The notes below the pieces were generated by a model. It did not search any database and was not told the DNA's origin. It saw nothing but the letters and a program-made list of their open reading frames with translations. This document shows, piece by piece, positions 45,064-54,793 of a stretch of 64,000 bases of DNA. Source of the stretch: a bacterium (lineage in GTDB: Bacteria; Planctomycetota; Planctomycetia; Isosphaerales; Isosphaeraceae); assembly GCA_016125085.1 (NCBI GenBank), contig WGMM01000018.1:1-64000 (forward strand), in the 5' to 3' direction. The position numbers and the translations under genes are program-made. Within the stretch, counting starts at the first letter, position 1, and every line of letters starts with the position of its first letter.

Positions 45064-46133
45064 TTCTCGTTCTCCGCCGGGGCATTCTCTGCTGGTTTCG
45101 CTGCCCGTTCGAGAAAGCTCTTCGACCATAGCCCATCTGGCCCGAAGATGTTTTCTCGTGCAAGTTTCCAGCCGCCCATGTCCGCGATTCGGACGACCCC
45201 TTGAGGTACCGGCGGCAGTCCTTCGGCGTCGCCTGTGCCGCTCACTGGCCGAAAGCCGAAGCGAGCCCAGATCGGCTTCGCACTTTCGCTGCCCAGAAAC
45301 GCAAGAAATTCGCGAGCCAGTTCGCTTCGTCCATTGACTTGAGTGGTTGCGATCACTTCCACTGCAGGGATTTCGATCCAGACTGTCCTGTTCGGAATCA
45401 CGTATGGCATCGGTCGACCTGTCAAGCGTTCGCATTGAACCAGATCGTTTTCGTATGTCACGATCGCATCGCCCGAATCACGAAGGAAAGTCGCAAGACT
45501 CTGCCGGCCTGAAGGATCCATCACGCTGACATTGCGCTGGATATCCGCGAGCAGCTTTTCGGCCCCTGCCGGGTTCATCGGCGTTGCACTGGCCAGAACG
45601 CCGTTGGGCCAGTACCCGTCGGCTGCGACGGCCATCAAGTTCCAGCGTGCTCCTCCCGAAGTTTTCGGGTCCGCGTAAACGACCGAAACCCCCGGGTTCG
45701 TGAGATCGACCCAGTCGCCTATTCGTTTCGGGTTGTCCGGCCGATGACCGATCACGACAAGCGTACGTACGACATGGCCATTCGTTGGCCCGGCATTCCA
45801 GTTCGATGCCACCAGGCCGGCCTTGACCAGCGGTTCGACGTCGGGGTCGAGCGAAAACAGGGCGACATCCGCATCGAACCCGCCCTGAATCGCTCGCGAC
45901 AACGCGCCCGATGCCAGGTAGGACTCCTCGAAATGCACTGGTTTCTTGCCCGTTTCGGTCCGCTGACGAATGAATTCGGGTATCAGGCCGTCGTGCAGAA
46001 CTTCACGCATTACGCTGAACGCGCCCAGCGTCAGCCGCTCCGGCTCACCGATTCCCGGCGCAATTTCCTCACGCCGACATCCTCCGCTCAAGCCGAGCAC
46101 ACAAAGCAGAATTGGCCAAACGGCCTTAAGCAT
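45060..46133 (-). CDS. sbp: Sulfate ABC transporter substrate-binding lipoprotein
   Basis: A 357-residue protein from ATG 46133 (MLKAVWPILLCVLGLSGGCR). The lipobox LSGGC makes it a lipoprotein, rather than the free periplasmic form found in enterics. A TTG at 46160 is an alternative start. Fold segments are typical of the sulfate-binding family: FSVMREVLHDGLIPEF, SYLASGALSRAIQGGFDADV, LTNPGVSVVYADPKTSGGAR, IVTYENDLVQCERLTGRPMP and EFLAFLGSESAKPIWARFGF. It delivers sulfate or thiosulfate to the permeases and is first in the operon. Confidence 0.93.
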   Translation of the reverse strand: MLKAVWPILLCVLGLSGGCRREEIAPGIGEPERLTLGAFSVMREVLHDGLIPEFIRQRTETGKKPVHFEESYLASGALSRAIQGGFDADVALFSLDPDVEPLVKAGLVASNWNAGPTNGHVVRTLVVIGHRPDNPKRIGDWVDLTNPGVSVVYADPKTSGGARWNLMAVAADGYWPNGVLASATPMNPAGAEKLLADIQRNVSVMDPSGRQSLATFLRDSGDAIVTYENDLVQCERLTGRPMPYVIPNRTVWIEIPAVEVIATTQVNGRSELAREFLAFLGSESAKPIWARFGFRPVSGTGDAEGLPPVPQGVVRIADMGGWKLARENIFGPDGLWSKSFLERAAKPAENAPAENEK

Positions 46134-46238
46134 GTGCTTTGCGAATGTGGATCGCGACAAACCTCTCGCTCCTCTGTCTACCGGCGATCTCGACGATATT
46201 GCCGTCCCACACGCGCTTGCGACATGGTATGGTTCGCA

Positions 46239-46267
46239 ATCCTACACAAGTTGATAAAGATGGTCAA
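46239..46267 (-). promoter_or_regulatory. Sigma70-type promoter of the sulfate importer operon
   Basis: On the minus strand TTGACC (46262-46267), 17-base spacer, TAGGAT (46239-46244). Five of six and four of six consensus bases. It sits about 100 bases upstream of the binding-protein ATG. Confidence 0.6.
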
Positions 46268-46315
46268 GATTTAATCCTGGCCACTTCACTCGCAAGTTTC
46301 AGGTGATCGTCACGA

Positions 46316-48049
46316 TCAGAGTGGGCGGGTTTCTTCCCAGGCACGGCGAACTCCACGCGATTCCAGAACGCGAAAGAAATCAGCCCGCAGCTTTTCTTTC
46401 TCGTGCACCTGGTGAGGTTCGGATTTGCGATCCAGGTTGAACGCGGCGAGAGTGCCTGCGGCCTCGCCGATGCCCCATTCGACGGGGTGAAGGCGATAAC
46501 AGCCGTTCGTCAAATGGGTTACGCCGAGATTTTTGCACGCTGGCAGCAGGTTGCGGAACCGGACCGGGACGAGGCTTCCCAGAGGAATCCGGAACGGAAG
46601 GCTGGAGATGTCGATGTAGTTGTCCCCACCTGTGGAGGGGTGCAGGTCGATCCGATAGGCACCGATGCCGACGCTATCCGCGAACGGTTCGGCCGTGATC
46701 GGAACTGAGGAATCACTGAGCTTTTTCTTGCGGTCTTCTGTGGCGACGTGGGCCGTCGTAACGGTAAACCGGGTGCGTAAACGCCGGCTTTCACGGATGT
46801 AAGGGTATTTCGCCAGCCCATCTTGTGTGCCCAGCAGATCGCCCCGGAGCTTGAGACCGGGCCATCCCGTGCCGCCGTCTGGCCTGACGACAGCCGTCTG
46901 AAGCCAGTAAACGAGGGAAAGACTCAATTGTCGGGCACGCTTCAGGTGGTTCTCGGCGTCGGCCGGAGTCACCCCAGGGCCGTACAGGTTACCGGGCAAA
47001 TAATCGTTCTGGGGCCAGTTCACCAGGCAAACTCCACTGGTCGGGTATGTCCCTGGCTCGAATTTCGCGGCATCGATGATCCGCCGATACTTCCACCAGC
47101 CCGCCTCATCCGGCCTGGTCGGGTCGAAGGATAGCGTCCTCGGCTCGAGCGTAATCGGGTGGGAATAGGTCAGCGACAACAGTTTGCCCGTCCAGGCCGG
47201 TTTCAGGTTCGGCTTGTAGTCTTTCCAGAAGTCGTATTCGGCCGGTTTTTCGATGGTGTGATCTTCACTCGGCCGATGTTCCAGCGCGAAACAGACTGTA
47301 AAGGCCTGGTGATTTGCAGGTTGGGCTTGTTCCGGAGCGAGTGGTTCGCCAGTTTCGGACCGGGCTTCGAATCCGGTGACATGCTCTGCTCCGGCTAACT
47401 CGGCCAGATCGCCCATTTCGGTCGCATCGAGAAAGATCGCCGCCCTGACGATCCGTTCCTCACCCGTCAGGCGGTCGCGCAATCGAACGGTCTCGATCTT
47501 GTCGCCTTGCGTCGTTGCGCCGGTCGCCTTATGGTTCGTGAGAACGATGAGTTGACCTCGCGAAACGTAGCGGGCGAGTGTGTCGGTCATCACGGCCAGG
47601 GCCACTCGCGGCTCATGACACAATCGCGAAACCGAGCCATTGCCGGGGTTGAGCATGGACTCACGACGGGCGGTATCCGTCAGCGGGTATTGGGATTTGT
47701 AGTAGCTACGGACCGCTCGACGAAAATCCTGATAAGACCTGTTCGCACCGGACGTTTCGACCCAGGGATTTTCGTCCGGCGGAACGGCCTGACTTGTCAG
47801 TTGACCGCCGATCCAGTCCGTCTCTTCGGTCATGACGACGGTCCGCCCCGCTTCGAGTGCCGCGAGCGCCCCCGCATAACCACCAACACCGCCACCAATA
47901 ACGGCGATCTCCGTCGTGATCTCGTTTCCTTTGGCCGTCGGAAAAGTCCCCGCCTGGATCATTCGCCATGGTTCCTGAGTGAGTGCGGCCGTCATCGCCG
48001 CCATCGACCAGGCGTTTTCGTGAAGGAAACGGCGGCGGTTCGTCATCAT
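46316..48049 (-). CDS. Tat-exported FAD-dependent oxidoreductase
   Basis: A 577-residue protein of the FAD_oxidored family (the type often seen near sugar catabolism in planctomycetes). It starts at ATG 48049 with a twin-arginine signal (TNRRRFLHENAWSMAAMTAA). The FAD-binding Rossmann motif is IAVIGGGVGGYAGALAALEA, then VVMTEETDWIGGQLTSQAVP. Later motifs are AAIFLDATEMGDLAELAGAE and the C-terminal PACKNLGVTHLTNGCYRLHP with WGIGEAAGTLAAFNL. Substrate unknown. It stands alone with divergent yqgE upstream. Confidence 0.87.
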   Translation of the reverse strand: MMTNRRRFLHENAWSMAAMTAALTQEPWRMIQAGTFPTAKGNEITTEIAVIGGGVGGYAGALAALEAGRTVVMTEETDWIGGQLTSQAVPPDENPWVETSGANRSYQDFRRAVRSYYKSQYPLTDTARRESMLNPGNGSVSRLCHEPRVALAVMTDTLARYVSRGQLIVLTNHKATGATTQGDKIETVRLRDRLTGEERIVRAAIFLDATEMGDLAELAGAEHVTGFEARSETGEPLAPEQAQPANHQAFTVCFALEHRPSEDHTIEKPAEYDFWKDYKPNLKPAWTGKLLSLTYSHPITLEPRTLSFDPTRPDEAGWWKYRRIIDAAKFEPGTYPTSGVCLVNWPQNDYLPGNLYGPGVTPADAENHLKRARQLSLSLVYWLQTAVVRPDGGTGWPGLKLRGDLLGTQDGLAKYPYIRESRRLRTRFTVTTAHVATEDRKKKLSDSSVPITAEPFADSVGIGAYRIDLHPSTGGDNYIDISSLPFRIPLGSLVPVRFRNLLPACKNLGVTHLTNGCYRLHPVEWGIGEAAGTLAAFNLDRKSEPHQVHEKEKLRADFFRVLESRGVRRAWEETRPL

Positions 48050-48432
48050 GGAAGGCGGCTCTCAGGGCGAGTGTTTGCGAGTTGTCGATAAGATCGTTCG
48101 CTCTCATTTTTACTCTGGCGTAACGGGACGAACAACCCTCCCGGGGATCGCCGCGAGGTTCGTCGACCGCAAGGTTCGGGCATTGGTCGGTAAGTCGATC
48201 GACCTGATGGACTCACCGGATCCGTGGTCAAATGTTTCGGACAGGATCGACGCCGCTATGATGCTGCCAAATTAACGTACGAGATCCGAAACCAGTAAGA
48301 TCCCCTTTTCGAATCCCGTTCGACTCGTCAAGATTCATGTCGCATGAGCGTCACGAACCCCACCTGGGCCTGGTTCTCTTTTGGCCGATCGCAGTTCGTG
48401 GCGGATTCGAACCGAGATCGAGGTCTCTCACC
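48050..48432. other. Divergent intergenic region
   Basis: Between the FAD oxidoreductase (minus) and the YqgE/AlgH gene (plus). No promoter with good spacing, no RNA fold and no gene are convincing. The plus frame is open from 48337, but the homologous part starts at GTG 48433. Confidence 0.35.
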
Positions 48433-48993
48433 GTGCCGAAGCGATTCCACAAAGGTAAGTTCCTGGTCGCTCGACCGGAATTGATCGATCCGAACTTCAG
48501 CAAATCGGTCGTGTATTTGTTCGAACATACCGAGGAAGGTGCGGCGGGGGTCGTCGTGAATCGGCCGAGCAAACACACTGTGGCGGAACTCGCTTCGACC
48601 ATTTTCAACGACGAAATTGACTGGGAAAAGCCGATTCATGTCGGCGGACCCGTCGGTGGCCCGTTGCTCGTCGTGCATCAGGACGCAGACTGGGCTGATG
48701 AAGAAGTCGACACGGAAATCTACCGCACGGTCGATCCGGATAAGCTACGCCATATTCTGGACAGGAAGATCGAGCCATCGATCGTCGTCGCGAATTACGC
48801 CGGCTGGGGCCCGAATCAGTTGGAATTCGAGTTGAATGAGAATGCCTGGGACGTGGTCGAAGCTTCGCCCAAATTCGTTTTCTGGAATGAGCTGAAGGAT
48901 CTTTGGGACATTCTCACCGCGCGATCGCAGGTCAAACGTCTGAATCAAGTGTTGAAAATTCGCAACACACCTAAAGATCCGACTTCGAACTGA
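48433..48993 (+). CDS. YqgE/AlgH family protein
   Basis: A 186-residue protein, UPF0301/DUF179 family. I start at GTG 48433, with GAGG 9 bases upstream, because the family begins close to KGKFLVARPELIDPNFSKSV. Further motifs are VVYLFEHTEEGAAGVVVNRP, HVGGPVGGPLLVVHQ and ANYAGWGPNQLEFELNENAW. These proteins are linked to regulation in Pseudomonas (AlgH), but the molecular activity is unknown. Confidence 0.92.
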   Translation: MPKRFHKGKFLVARPELIDPNFSKSVVYLFEHTEEGAAGVVVNRPSKHTVAELASTIFNDEIDWEKPIHVGGPVGGPLLVVHQDADWADEEVDTEIYRTVDPDKLRHILDRKIEPSIVVANYAGWGPNQLEFELNENAWDVVEASPKFVFWNELKDLWDILTARSQVKRLNQVLKIRNTPKDPTSN

Positions 48994-49041
48994 CGATCGA
49001 AGTGCACACCATTTCGGCATCGCGGCAATCGAAAAAAACAC

Positions 49042-49076
49042 AAAAAAAGATCGCCGAACCAAAGTTCGGCGATCTT
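49042..49076 (-). terminator. Rho-independent terminator of the DUF1559 gene
   Basis: A 13-bp perfect stem (AAGATCGCCGAAC, 49047-49059, with 49064-49076), loop CAAA. On the minus strand it ends in seven T (plus-strand A 49042-49048). It may also stop the convergent yqgE transcript, though that side has no T run. Confidence 0.82.
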
Positions 49077-49104
49077 CGATCGAATGACAGTGTGTCAGTC
49101 GGAA

Positions 49105-50196
49105 TCAATAGGCGTCGGCCGAGATCACTTCGCCACCGTTGCGGGTGGTCAGAGCCTGGTAAACACCCATCTGGATGCCGGGCTTGGGAGCGAAGGTTTG
49201 ATCCCAGGTCGTGCTGGCTCCGGTCGAAATGACTTGAACCCAGCCGGCGACCGTGTCCGAAATCGGATTGACGGCGGTCAGAGGCTCGAAAGGCTGGGCA
49301 GTGTTGATCGTGTCCTTGATGAACTTGACGGAACCGTCCACGAAGGCGAAGTTGGCGCCGCCCGGGTGCATGCTGGAGGCCGAGAAGATGAACGCCTTAG
49401 CACCAGCGCCACCGGTGATCCGGCGTTGCGGGTTGGGCGGGAACATCGACGAAATTTGGGTGTCGCCGTGGTTACCGGAGGTCCACCAGTGCCAGTCCTG
49501 CTTGGCCGAAGCGGCCAGGGGAACGGCGGTATGCTCGCCGAACAGGATCGTGTTCGACGTGCCGTCGGTCACTTGAGCGATGCGGACGTCGCTGCAGACG
49601 TTGAACATGCCGAGCTGGTTGGCCTTGGCTTGACCGTGCGAAGCACGCTGGCCACTGCCCAGGCCAGGAATCGACCACGTGTTCACGACCCAGGGGCCGA
49701 CCATGCCGGCATAGCTGGAATAAGCCATGCGAGGGCCCGTCGGAAGGGTTTCGAAGAAGTAGTCGACCGGCAGCGTACGGACTTGGTTGTCGTCGCTGGG
49801 GCAGTTCAGGGAATTGATCTGAATTCCGTGGCAGGTTACGTTCACGGCGTAGAAAACGTTCTGCAGGAAGTTGATCGTGTTGAAGACCTGCATTTGCTCC
49901 ATTTGAGGAGTCAAAAGCACGAGCGGGCCGCAGTTCGTGCCGACCGAACCGGCATAAGCACCGGTCAGAACGGACCAATAGAGACCGGGAGGATAGGCAC
50001 CGTTAGCAGACTCATAATTGGCGGCAGCCAGAGCGAGTTGCTTGAGGTTGTTCACGCACTGGGCGCGACGGGCCGCTTCACGAGCCGATTGCACGGCGGG
50101 GAGAAGGAGCGAGATGAGGACCGCGATAATCGCGATGACCACGAGCAGTTCGATCAGGGTGAACCCCGACCTGCGGGTTTGGCGGACTCGAATCAT
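49105..50196 (-). CDS. DUF1559 prepilin-like protein
   Basis: A 363-residue protein of the DUF1559 family, widely expanded in planctomycetes. From ATG 50196 it has a type IV prepilin N-terminus ([20 protein letters not shown]; cleavage before FTLIE) and [20 protein letters not shown]. The C-terminal H-X9-DG signature is [13 protein letters not shown]. It is probably a secreted or surface pseudopilin-like structural protein; the exact role is unknown. It is downstream of the small lipoprotein in the same direction, with the promoter candidate near 50.6 kb. Confidence 0.95.
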   Translation of the reverse strand: MIRVRQTRRSGFTLIELLVVIAIIAVLISLLLPAVQSAREAARRAQCVNNLKQLALAAANYESANGAYPPGLYWSVLTGAYAGSVGTNCGPLVLLTPQMEQMQVFNTINFLQNVFYAVNVTCHGIQINSLNCPSDDNQVRTLPVDYFFETLPTGPRMAYSSYAGMVGPWVVNTWSIPGLGSGQRASHGQAKANQLGMFNVCSDVRIAQVTDGTSNTILFGEHTAVPLAASAKQDWHWWTSGNHGDTQISSMFPPNPQRRITGGAGAKAFIFSASSMHPGGANFAFVDGSVKFIKDTINTAQPFEPLTAVNPISDTVAGWVQVISTGASTTWDQTFAPKPGIQMGVYQALTTRNGGEVISADAY

Positions 50197-50259
50197 GAAA
50201 CACCTCTAGTAGAGACAGGGATGAAGAGAACGAGGCAGAAATGCTCGGTTTGCCGAAAC

Positions 50260-50460
50260 TCAGGACTTGGTTTCGGTCTTGGCCGGGGCAGGAGCGCCAT
50301 CCTTACCCTTGACGTCCGTCGCACCGCCGGAAGGCATATTGGACTTCTTGCCGGGGTCGAGAACGTTCGCTTCGGGAGCGCCGCCATCTGCACAGCCAAT
50401 GACAAGCGAACTCAACACGACGGCGAAAAGCGAGGCGAGGGATGTCAGACGGGACTTCAT
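50260..50460 (-). CDS. Small lipoprotein beside the DUF1559 gene
   Basis: A 66-residue lipoprotein from ATG 50460 (MKSRLTSLASLFAVVLSSLV) with lipobox LVIGC and a mature part rich in Gly, Asp, Lys and Pro (GGAPEANVLDPGKKSNMPSG). No fold is evident. Such small lipoproteins often precede DUF1559 genes in planctomycetes, and here the gap is 63 bases, so they form one transcription unit. Confidence 0.82.
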   Translation of the reverse strand: MKSRLTSLASLFAVVLSSLVIGCADGGAPEANVLDPGKKSNMPSGGATDVKGKDGAPAPAKTETKS

Positions 50461-50974
50461 GAATCACTCCGGTGCAATGATGTTGATCAATTCGACTGAA
50501 TCTGCCGGACAGTTCAGCAGAAAGATGGAATTCAGACTCGTCAGACTGCTACAGCAATCGGCATGCCGAAACAATCGTTCGTTTCGATTGCCGCCCAGTT
50601 AACTAACAATAATTCTTATAGCGGATCAAAAGATCGTCAAGAAAATAATTCACGATTCGAGAACTTTGGGAAGGCTCGCTTAAGCTCAGTGGACGGTCAA
50701 TGATAGATGACTTAAGTAACTGGAGTTGTGATCTTTCTCCGCCACGTACCCGCCGATCGGAAATCGAAGAAGATCGTCAGCGGTCCGCACCTGCCTTTTA
50801 TTAAACATTCTGATAATGTTCGGGGCTTGTCGATTTTTCTGACGAGGCCGTGATTCTTCGATTCCGCTTGCGGATCGGCACCGAAATGCGTATTTTCCGG
50901 TGCGGAGGGCGCTGGATCCTGCCCTCATATCTGCTGTCACGCAAGTCATGTCCGTTCCGATCGGCCGAGGGAAG
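50461..50974. other. Divergent intergenic region
   Basis: Roughly 510 bases between the lipoprotein/DUF1559 unit and the topoisomerase gene. It contains the minus-strand promoter candidate at 50615-50640 and AT-rich DNA up to about 50.82 kb. I see no extra gene. The plus frame is open from 50900, so the topoisomerase could begin earlier than the start I chose. Confidence 0.4.
50615..50640 (-). promoter_or_regulatory. Promoter candidate for the lipoprotein-DUF1559 unit
   Basis: On the minus strand TTGACG (50635-50640) is followed by AT-rich DNA with TATAAGAAT. TATAAG itself would have only a 14-base spacer; TAAGAA at 16 bases fits better but is weak. Confidence 0.35.
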
Positions 50975-53503
50975 ATGGCCAGAAAACAAAGAAACCGGGG
51001 TTTCGCCGCGATCGACGTCCCTCAGGCTGAGCCGAAGGTCGACGATGTCACGCTGGCGGATGCAACCCGTTCCAGGTACCTGAATTACGCTCTTTCGGTC
51101 ATCACTTCGCGAGCACTGCCGGATGTGCGGGATGGTCTCAAGCCGGTCCAGCGCAGGATCCTCTACGCCATGGGGGCCGACCTTTCGAACCGGTCCGATG
51201 GCCGCTATGTCAAGTCGGCCGCAGTCGTCGGCGAAGTGATCAAAAGTTATCACCCGCACGGTGACCAGTCGATTTACGATGCTCTTGTCCGCATGGCCCA
51301 GCCGTTTTCGTTACGCTACCCGCTCATCGACGGCTATGGCAACTTCGGTTCGATCGACGGCGATCCGCCCGCGGCGATGCGATACACCGAATGCCGGGTC
51401 ATGCCCGTGGCTGAAGAACTGCTGGCAGAGCTGGGGCAGGATACCGTCGAATTCCGGCCCAATTACGCTGCGACCGTCGACGAGCCCGAAGTGTTGCCCG
51501 CGCGGGTGCCCAACCTGCTCATCAATGGTGCCACGGGCATTGCCGTCGGCATGGCGACGAACATCCCGCCGCACAATGTCCGTGAGACAATCGAAGCGAT
51601 GAAACTGCTTGTCGCCGATCGGGATACGTCCCTTGATCGAATCATGGATGTCCTGCCCGGGCCGGATTTTCCGACCGGCGGTGTGCTCGTCGCCACACGT
51701 CAGGAATTGCTCGACGTCTATGCCCGGGGTAGCGGTTCTCTCAAGGTACGTGGTACCTGGGAGCGGGACAGCGCCAAGCCTTCGATAGTCTGGGTGACCA
51801 GCATCCCCTACACCGTTCAGAAGGACCCGCTCGTCGAAAAGATCGGTGATCTGATCTCGCGGGGGCAGGTTCCGCAACTCGTGAACGTAAAAGATCTTTC
51901 GACGGACGATGTGCGCATTCAGCTCGAGCTGGCTCCAGGCACGTCGGCCGAAGCGGCCATGGCCTATCTTTATAAGAATACGGCGCTTCAGACGAATTTC
52001 GGCGTGAACCTGACCTGCCTGCTGCCGGCCGAGGAAGCGGCCGTGCCCGTGCCCGCCCGACTCGATCTGCGCAGCATGTTACTGCAGTTTCTTGACTTCC
52101 GGCTCCAGGTCGTCACGCGGCGGCTCGATTTCGAACGGCGGAACCTGGAAAAGCGAATCCATACCCTCGAAGGGTTCGCGATCCTGTTCGACAATCTTGA
52201 CGAAGCGATCCGGATCATTCGCAATTCCGACGGCAAGGCGGACGCACTGCCCAAATTATGCGACCGCTTCGGCCTGACCGAGGCTCAGTCGGACGCCATT
52301 CTCGAAACGAAGCTGTATCGTCTCGGAAAACTGGAGATTCTCGATATTCTGGGAGATCTGGAAAAGGCGAGAGCCCGGCTTGCGGAAATTCAGGCTTTGT
52401 TAGGCGATGTTTCGGCCCGCTGGCGGATCGTGGGTGATGAATTGGCGGAAATCGGCGAAACGTATGGCGATGCGCGCAGGACGACGATCGAGGCCGAGAC
52501 TTCTGCCGCCGCGATCGAATTTCGCCAGGAAGATTACATTGTCGATGAAGATGCCTGGGTGATCGTGAGCCGCGATGGCTGGCTGAAGCGCCAGAAATCG
52601 TTCACCGAGATCGCCGGGATACGGGTGCGTGACGACGACGCCCTGGGCTGGGTTTTGCGGTGCCGGGCTCGTCAGTCGGTCACTTTTTTCAGCAATCGTG
52701 GCGTCGCTTACACGATGCGGGCCAATGAAATCGCACTGACGACCGGCCATGGGGATCCGGTTCAGAAGTTCTTCCAGTTCGACGATGGTGAGCGTATCGT
52801 GGGCGTGATTTCGCATGATCCGCGATGCCTGCCGAAGCATGAGGCCCCGCCACCACGCGAACCGGACGACCTGTCGCCAGTGGACGGTCCGAATCTCTGG
52901 AATGGCCAGGAGAGCGAACGGCCTCCGGACGAGCCTGTGACTCAGGGCCTGTTGATCGATGATGCTGGCAGTGGTGAGGGCGAGTCGAGCGGTTCTGACG
53001 CACCTGCCGGGCCTTTCGGCGTGGCCTTCACGGCGGGTGGCAAATGCCTCCGCTTCTCGCTCGCATCGTATTCGGCCGTTTCCAACCGCAAGGGGCGTCA
53101 GTACATGCGCCCCGATCCCGTGAATACGCCTGATGATGTCGTGATCGCCGTGTTCGCCTCTGGCGGACGCGAGCATGTGTGCCTCGCTTCGGTCAATGCC
53201 CGGGTGATCATCTTCCCGGTGTGGGAGATTCCGGTTGTCGGCGGCGCGGCGAAAGGTGTGCTGGCGATCAAACTTGCGTATGGCGATCGTGTATTGGGCG
53301 CGGTCCTGGCGGACAGCAAGCGGGAAGGCTTGACGGTTCGAACCAACCGGGGTGCCGAGAAGGTGATCCGGGCCACGCGGTATCCGGTCACGCGGCGGGG
53401 TGGCCGGGGGCTTACGGTGCTTCAGCGTGAAGGGTTCGAATCGATCATGACCGAGCCTGTCGAGCCGCTGCCGAGCCTGGAATCGATCGCCAGCGAAAGT
53501 TGA
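50975..53503 (+). CDS. Type IIA DNA topoisomerase A subunit (topoisomerase IV / gyrase-like)
   Basis: An 842-residue DNA-cutting subunit. I start at ATG 50975 ([20 protein letters not shown]) with GAGGGAAG just upstream; ATG 50948 is possible. The core is clear: [60 protein letters not shown] (catalytic Tyr), [20 protein letters not shown]. The C-terminal beta-pinwheel has an acidic low-complexity insertion of about 50 residues ([32 protein letters not shown]). Near the end [15 protein letters not shown] partly resembles a GyrA-box; the exact motif is not seen. No B-subunit gene lies nearby. It stands 87 bases upstream of dxr. Confidence 0.93.
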   Translation: MARKQRNRGFAAIDVPQAEPKVDDVTLADATRSRYLNYALSVITSRALPDVRDGLKPVQRRILYAMGADLSNRSDGRYVKSAAVVGEVIKSYHPHGDQSIYDALVRMAQPFSLRYPLIDGYGNFGSIDGDPPAAMRYTECRVMPVAEELLAELGQDTVEFRPNYAATVDEPEVLPARVPNLLINGATGIAVGMATNIPPHNVRETIEAMKLLVADRDTSLDRIMDVLPGPDFPTGGVLVATRQELLDVYARGSGSLKVRGTWERDSAKPSIVWVTSIPYTVQKDPLVEKIGDLISRGQVPQLVNVKDLSTDDVRIQLELAPGTSAEAAMAYLYKNTALQTNFGVNLTCLLPAEEAAVPVPARLDLRSMLLQFLDFRLQVVTRRLDFERRNLEKRIHTLEGFAILFDNLDEAIRIIRNSDGKADALPKLCDRFGLTEAQSDAILETKLYRLGKLEILDILGDLEKARARLAEIQALLGDVSARWRIVGDELAEIGETYGDARRTTIEAETSAAAIEFRQEDYIVDEDAWVIVSRDGWLKRQKSFTEIAGIRVRDDDALGWVLRCRARQSVTFFSNRGVAYTMRANEIALTTGHGDPVQKFFQFDDGERIVGVISHDPRCLPKHEAPPPREPDDLSPVDGPNLWNGQESERPPDEPVTQGLLIDDAGSGEGESSGSDAPAGPFGVAFTAGGKCLRFSLASYSAVSNRKGRQYMRPDPVNTPDDVVIAVFASGGREHVCLASVNARVIIFPVWEIPVVGGAAKGVLAIKLAYGDRVLGAVLADSKREGLTVRTNRGAEKVIRATRYPVTRRGGRGLTVLQREGFESIMTEPVEPLPSLESIASES

Positions 53504-53590
53504 GACGGGGCAATCCCGAATATCTACGAACGATATCCGAATCGGTCCATGTGCCGAGTTCGAACCTGGCCTGAGACAATCGAAAGAACG

Positions 53591-54793
53591 ATGGCATCGA
53601 ATCGAAGCGAATTGACGGAAGAACTGGCTGATGGCGAATCGGTCGAGGGGGTCGCCGTGCTCGGTTCGACCGGCTCGATCGGCCGCAGCACTCTGGGTGT
53701 ACTGGCCAGTGTCGCTGGAAAGAATCTGGCGGTGCGCGGCCTCAGTGCGGCAGGTTCATGGCAGCTGCTGTCCGAACAGGCGGTCGCCACAGGTGCCAGG
53801 CGCGTCGCACTGATGGATTCATCGAATCTCGGGTCGTTGCGCGATGCACTCGCTGGCCGTTCCGTCGAGATCCTCTCGGGGCAGGATGGGCTCGTGCGGC
53901 TTGTTGAGGCTGACGATACGCAGCGGATCATTACGGGAATCGTCGGCCGCGCCGGGCTGGAAAGCACATTGGCCGCGATCGACGCCGGCAAGCTGATCGG
54001 GCTCGCCAATAAGGAAACTCTGGTCGTTGCCGGTGAGATCGTCATGGATCGCGCCCGCCGCAGGGGAGTGACGGTCGTTCCGGTGGACAGCGAGCATTCG
54101 GCCGTTTTTCAGGCTTTGTCGGCGGGGCGACGCAGCGAGGTCAAGCGGGTGATTCTGACGAGTTCCGGCGGTCCGTTTCGCGGAGCGACGAAAGAACGGC
54201 TTGCCAGCGTTACGCCGGAAGAGGCCCTGAATCATCCGACATGGAAGATGGGGCCGAAGATCACGATCGATTCGGCGACACTGATGAACAAGGCTCTTGA
54301 GGTGATCGAAGCCCGCTGGCTGTTCGACTTGCGGCCCGACCAGATCGAGGTGGTCGTGCATCCGGAGAGCGTGATTCATTCGATGGTCGAATTCGTGGAC
54401 GGATCGGTGGTCGCCCAGCTTTCGCCGCCTGACATGCGGCTGCCGATTCAGCTGGCTTTGACATGGCCGGAGAGGCGTGACGGGCCGAGCCCGCGAATGG
54501 ACTGGTCGAAGGCGTTCGCACTTCGGTTCGAGCCGCCAGACATGGACAATTTCCCGTGTCTGGGCTTAGGATATGAAGTGATCACGCGCGGGGGCACCGC
54601 TCCCGCCGTATTGAATGCGGCGAACGAAGAAGCTGTCGGCCGATTCCTGGCAGGCACGCTTCGATTTCTCGACATTCCGAGAGTTTGTCGGGCGATTCTG
54701 GATCATCATGATTTTGACGCTCATCCCACGCTCGATCGGCTAGTCGCGATCGATGCCTGGGCAAGGCGGGAGGTGGTTCGTTGGGCATCCTGA
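53591..54793 (+). CDS. dxr: 1-deoxy-D-xylulose 5-phosphate reductoisomerase Dxr
   Basis: A 400-residue cytoplasmic enzyme of the MEP isoprenoid pathway, making 2-C-methyl-D-erythritol 4-phosphate with NADPH and Mg. Starting at ATG 53591: VAVLGSTGSIGRSTLGVLAS (NADPH), LANKETLVVAGEIV, VPVDSEHSAVFQAL (metal site), LTSSGGPFRGATKERLASVT, HPTWKMGPKITIDSATLMNK and VVHPESVIHSMVEFVDGS. Length is typical. Its stop overlaps the rseP start by 13 bases; dxr upstream of rseP is a common arrangement in bacteria. Confidence 0.97.
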   Translation: MASNRSELTEELADGESVEGVAVLGSTGSIGRSTLGVLASVAGKNLAVRGLSAAGSWQLLSEQAVATGARRVALMDSSNLGSLRDALAGRSVEILSGQDGLVRLVEADDTQRIITGIVGRAGLESTLAAIDAGKLIGLANKETLVVAGEIVMDRARRRGVTVVPVDSEHSAVFQALSAGRRSEVKRVILTSSGGPFRGATKERLASVTPEEALNHPTWKMGPKITIDSATLMNKALEVIEARWLFDLRPDQIEVVVHPESVIHSMVEFVDGSVVAQLSPPDMRLPIQLALTWPERRDGPSPRMDWSKAFALRFEPPDMDNFPCLGLGYEVITRGGTAPAVLNAANEEAVGRFLAGTLRFLDIPRVCRAILDHHDFDAHPTLDRLVAIDAWARREVVRWAS

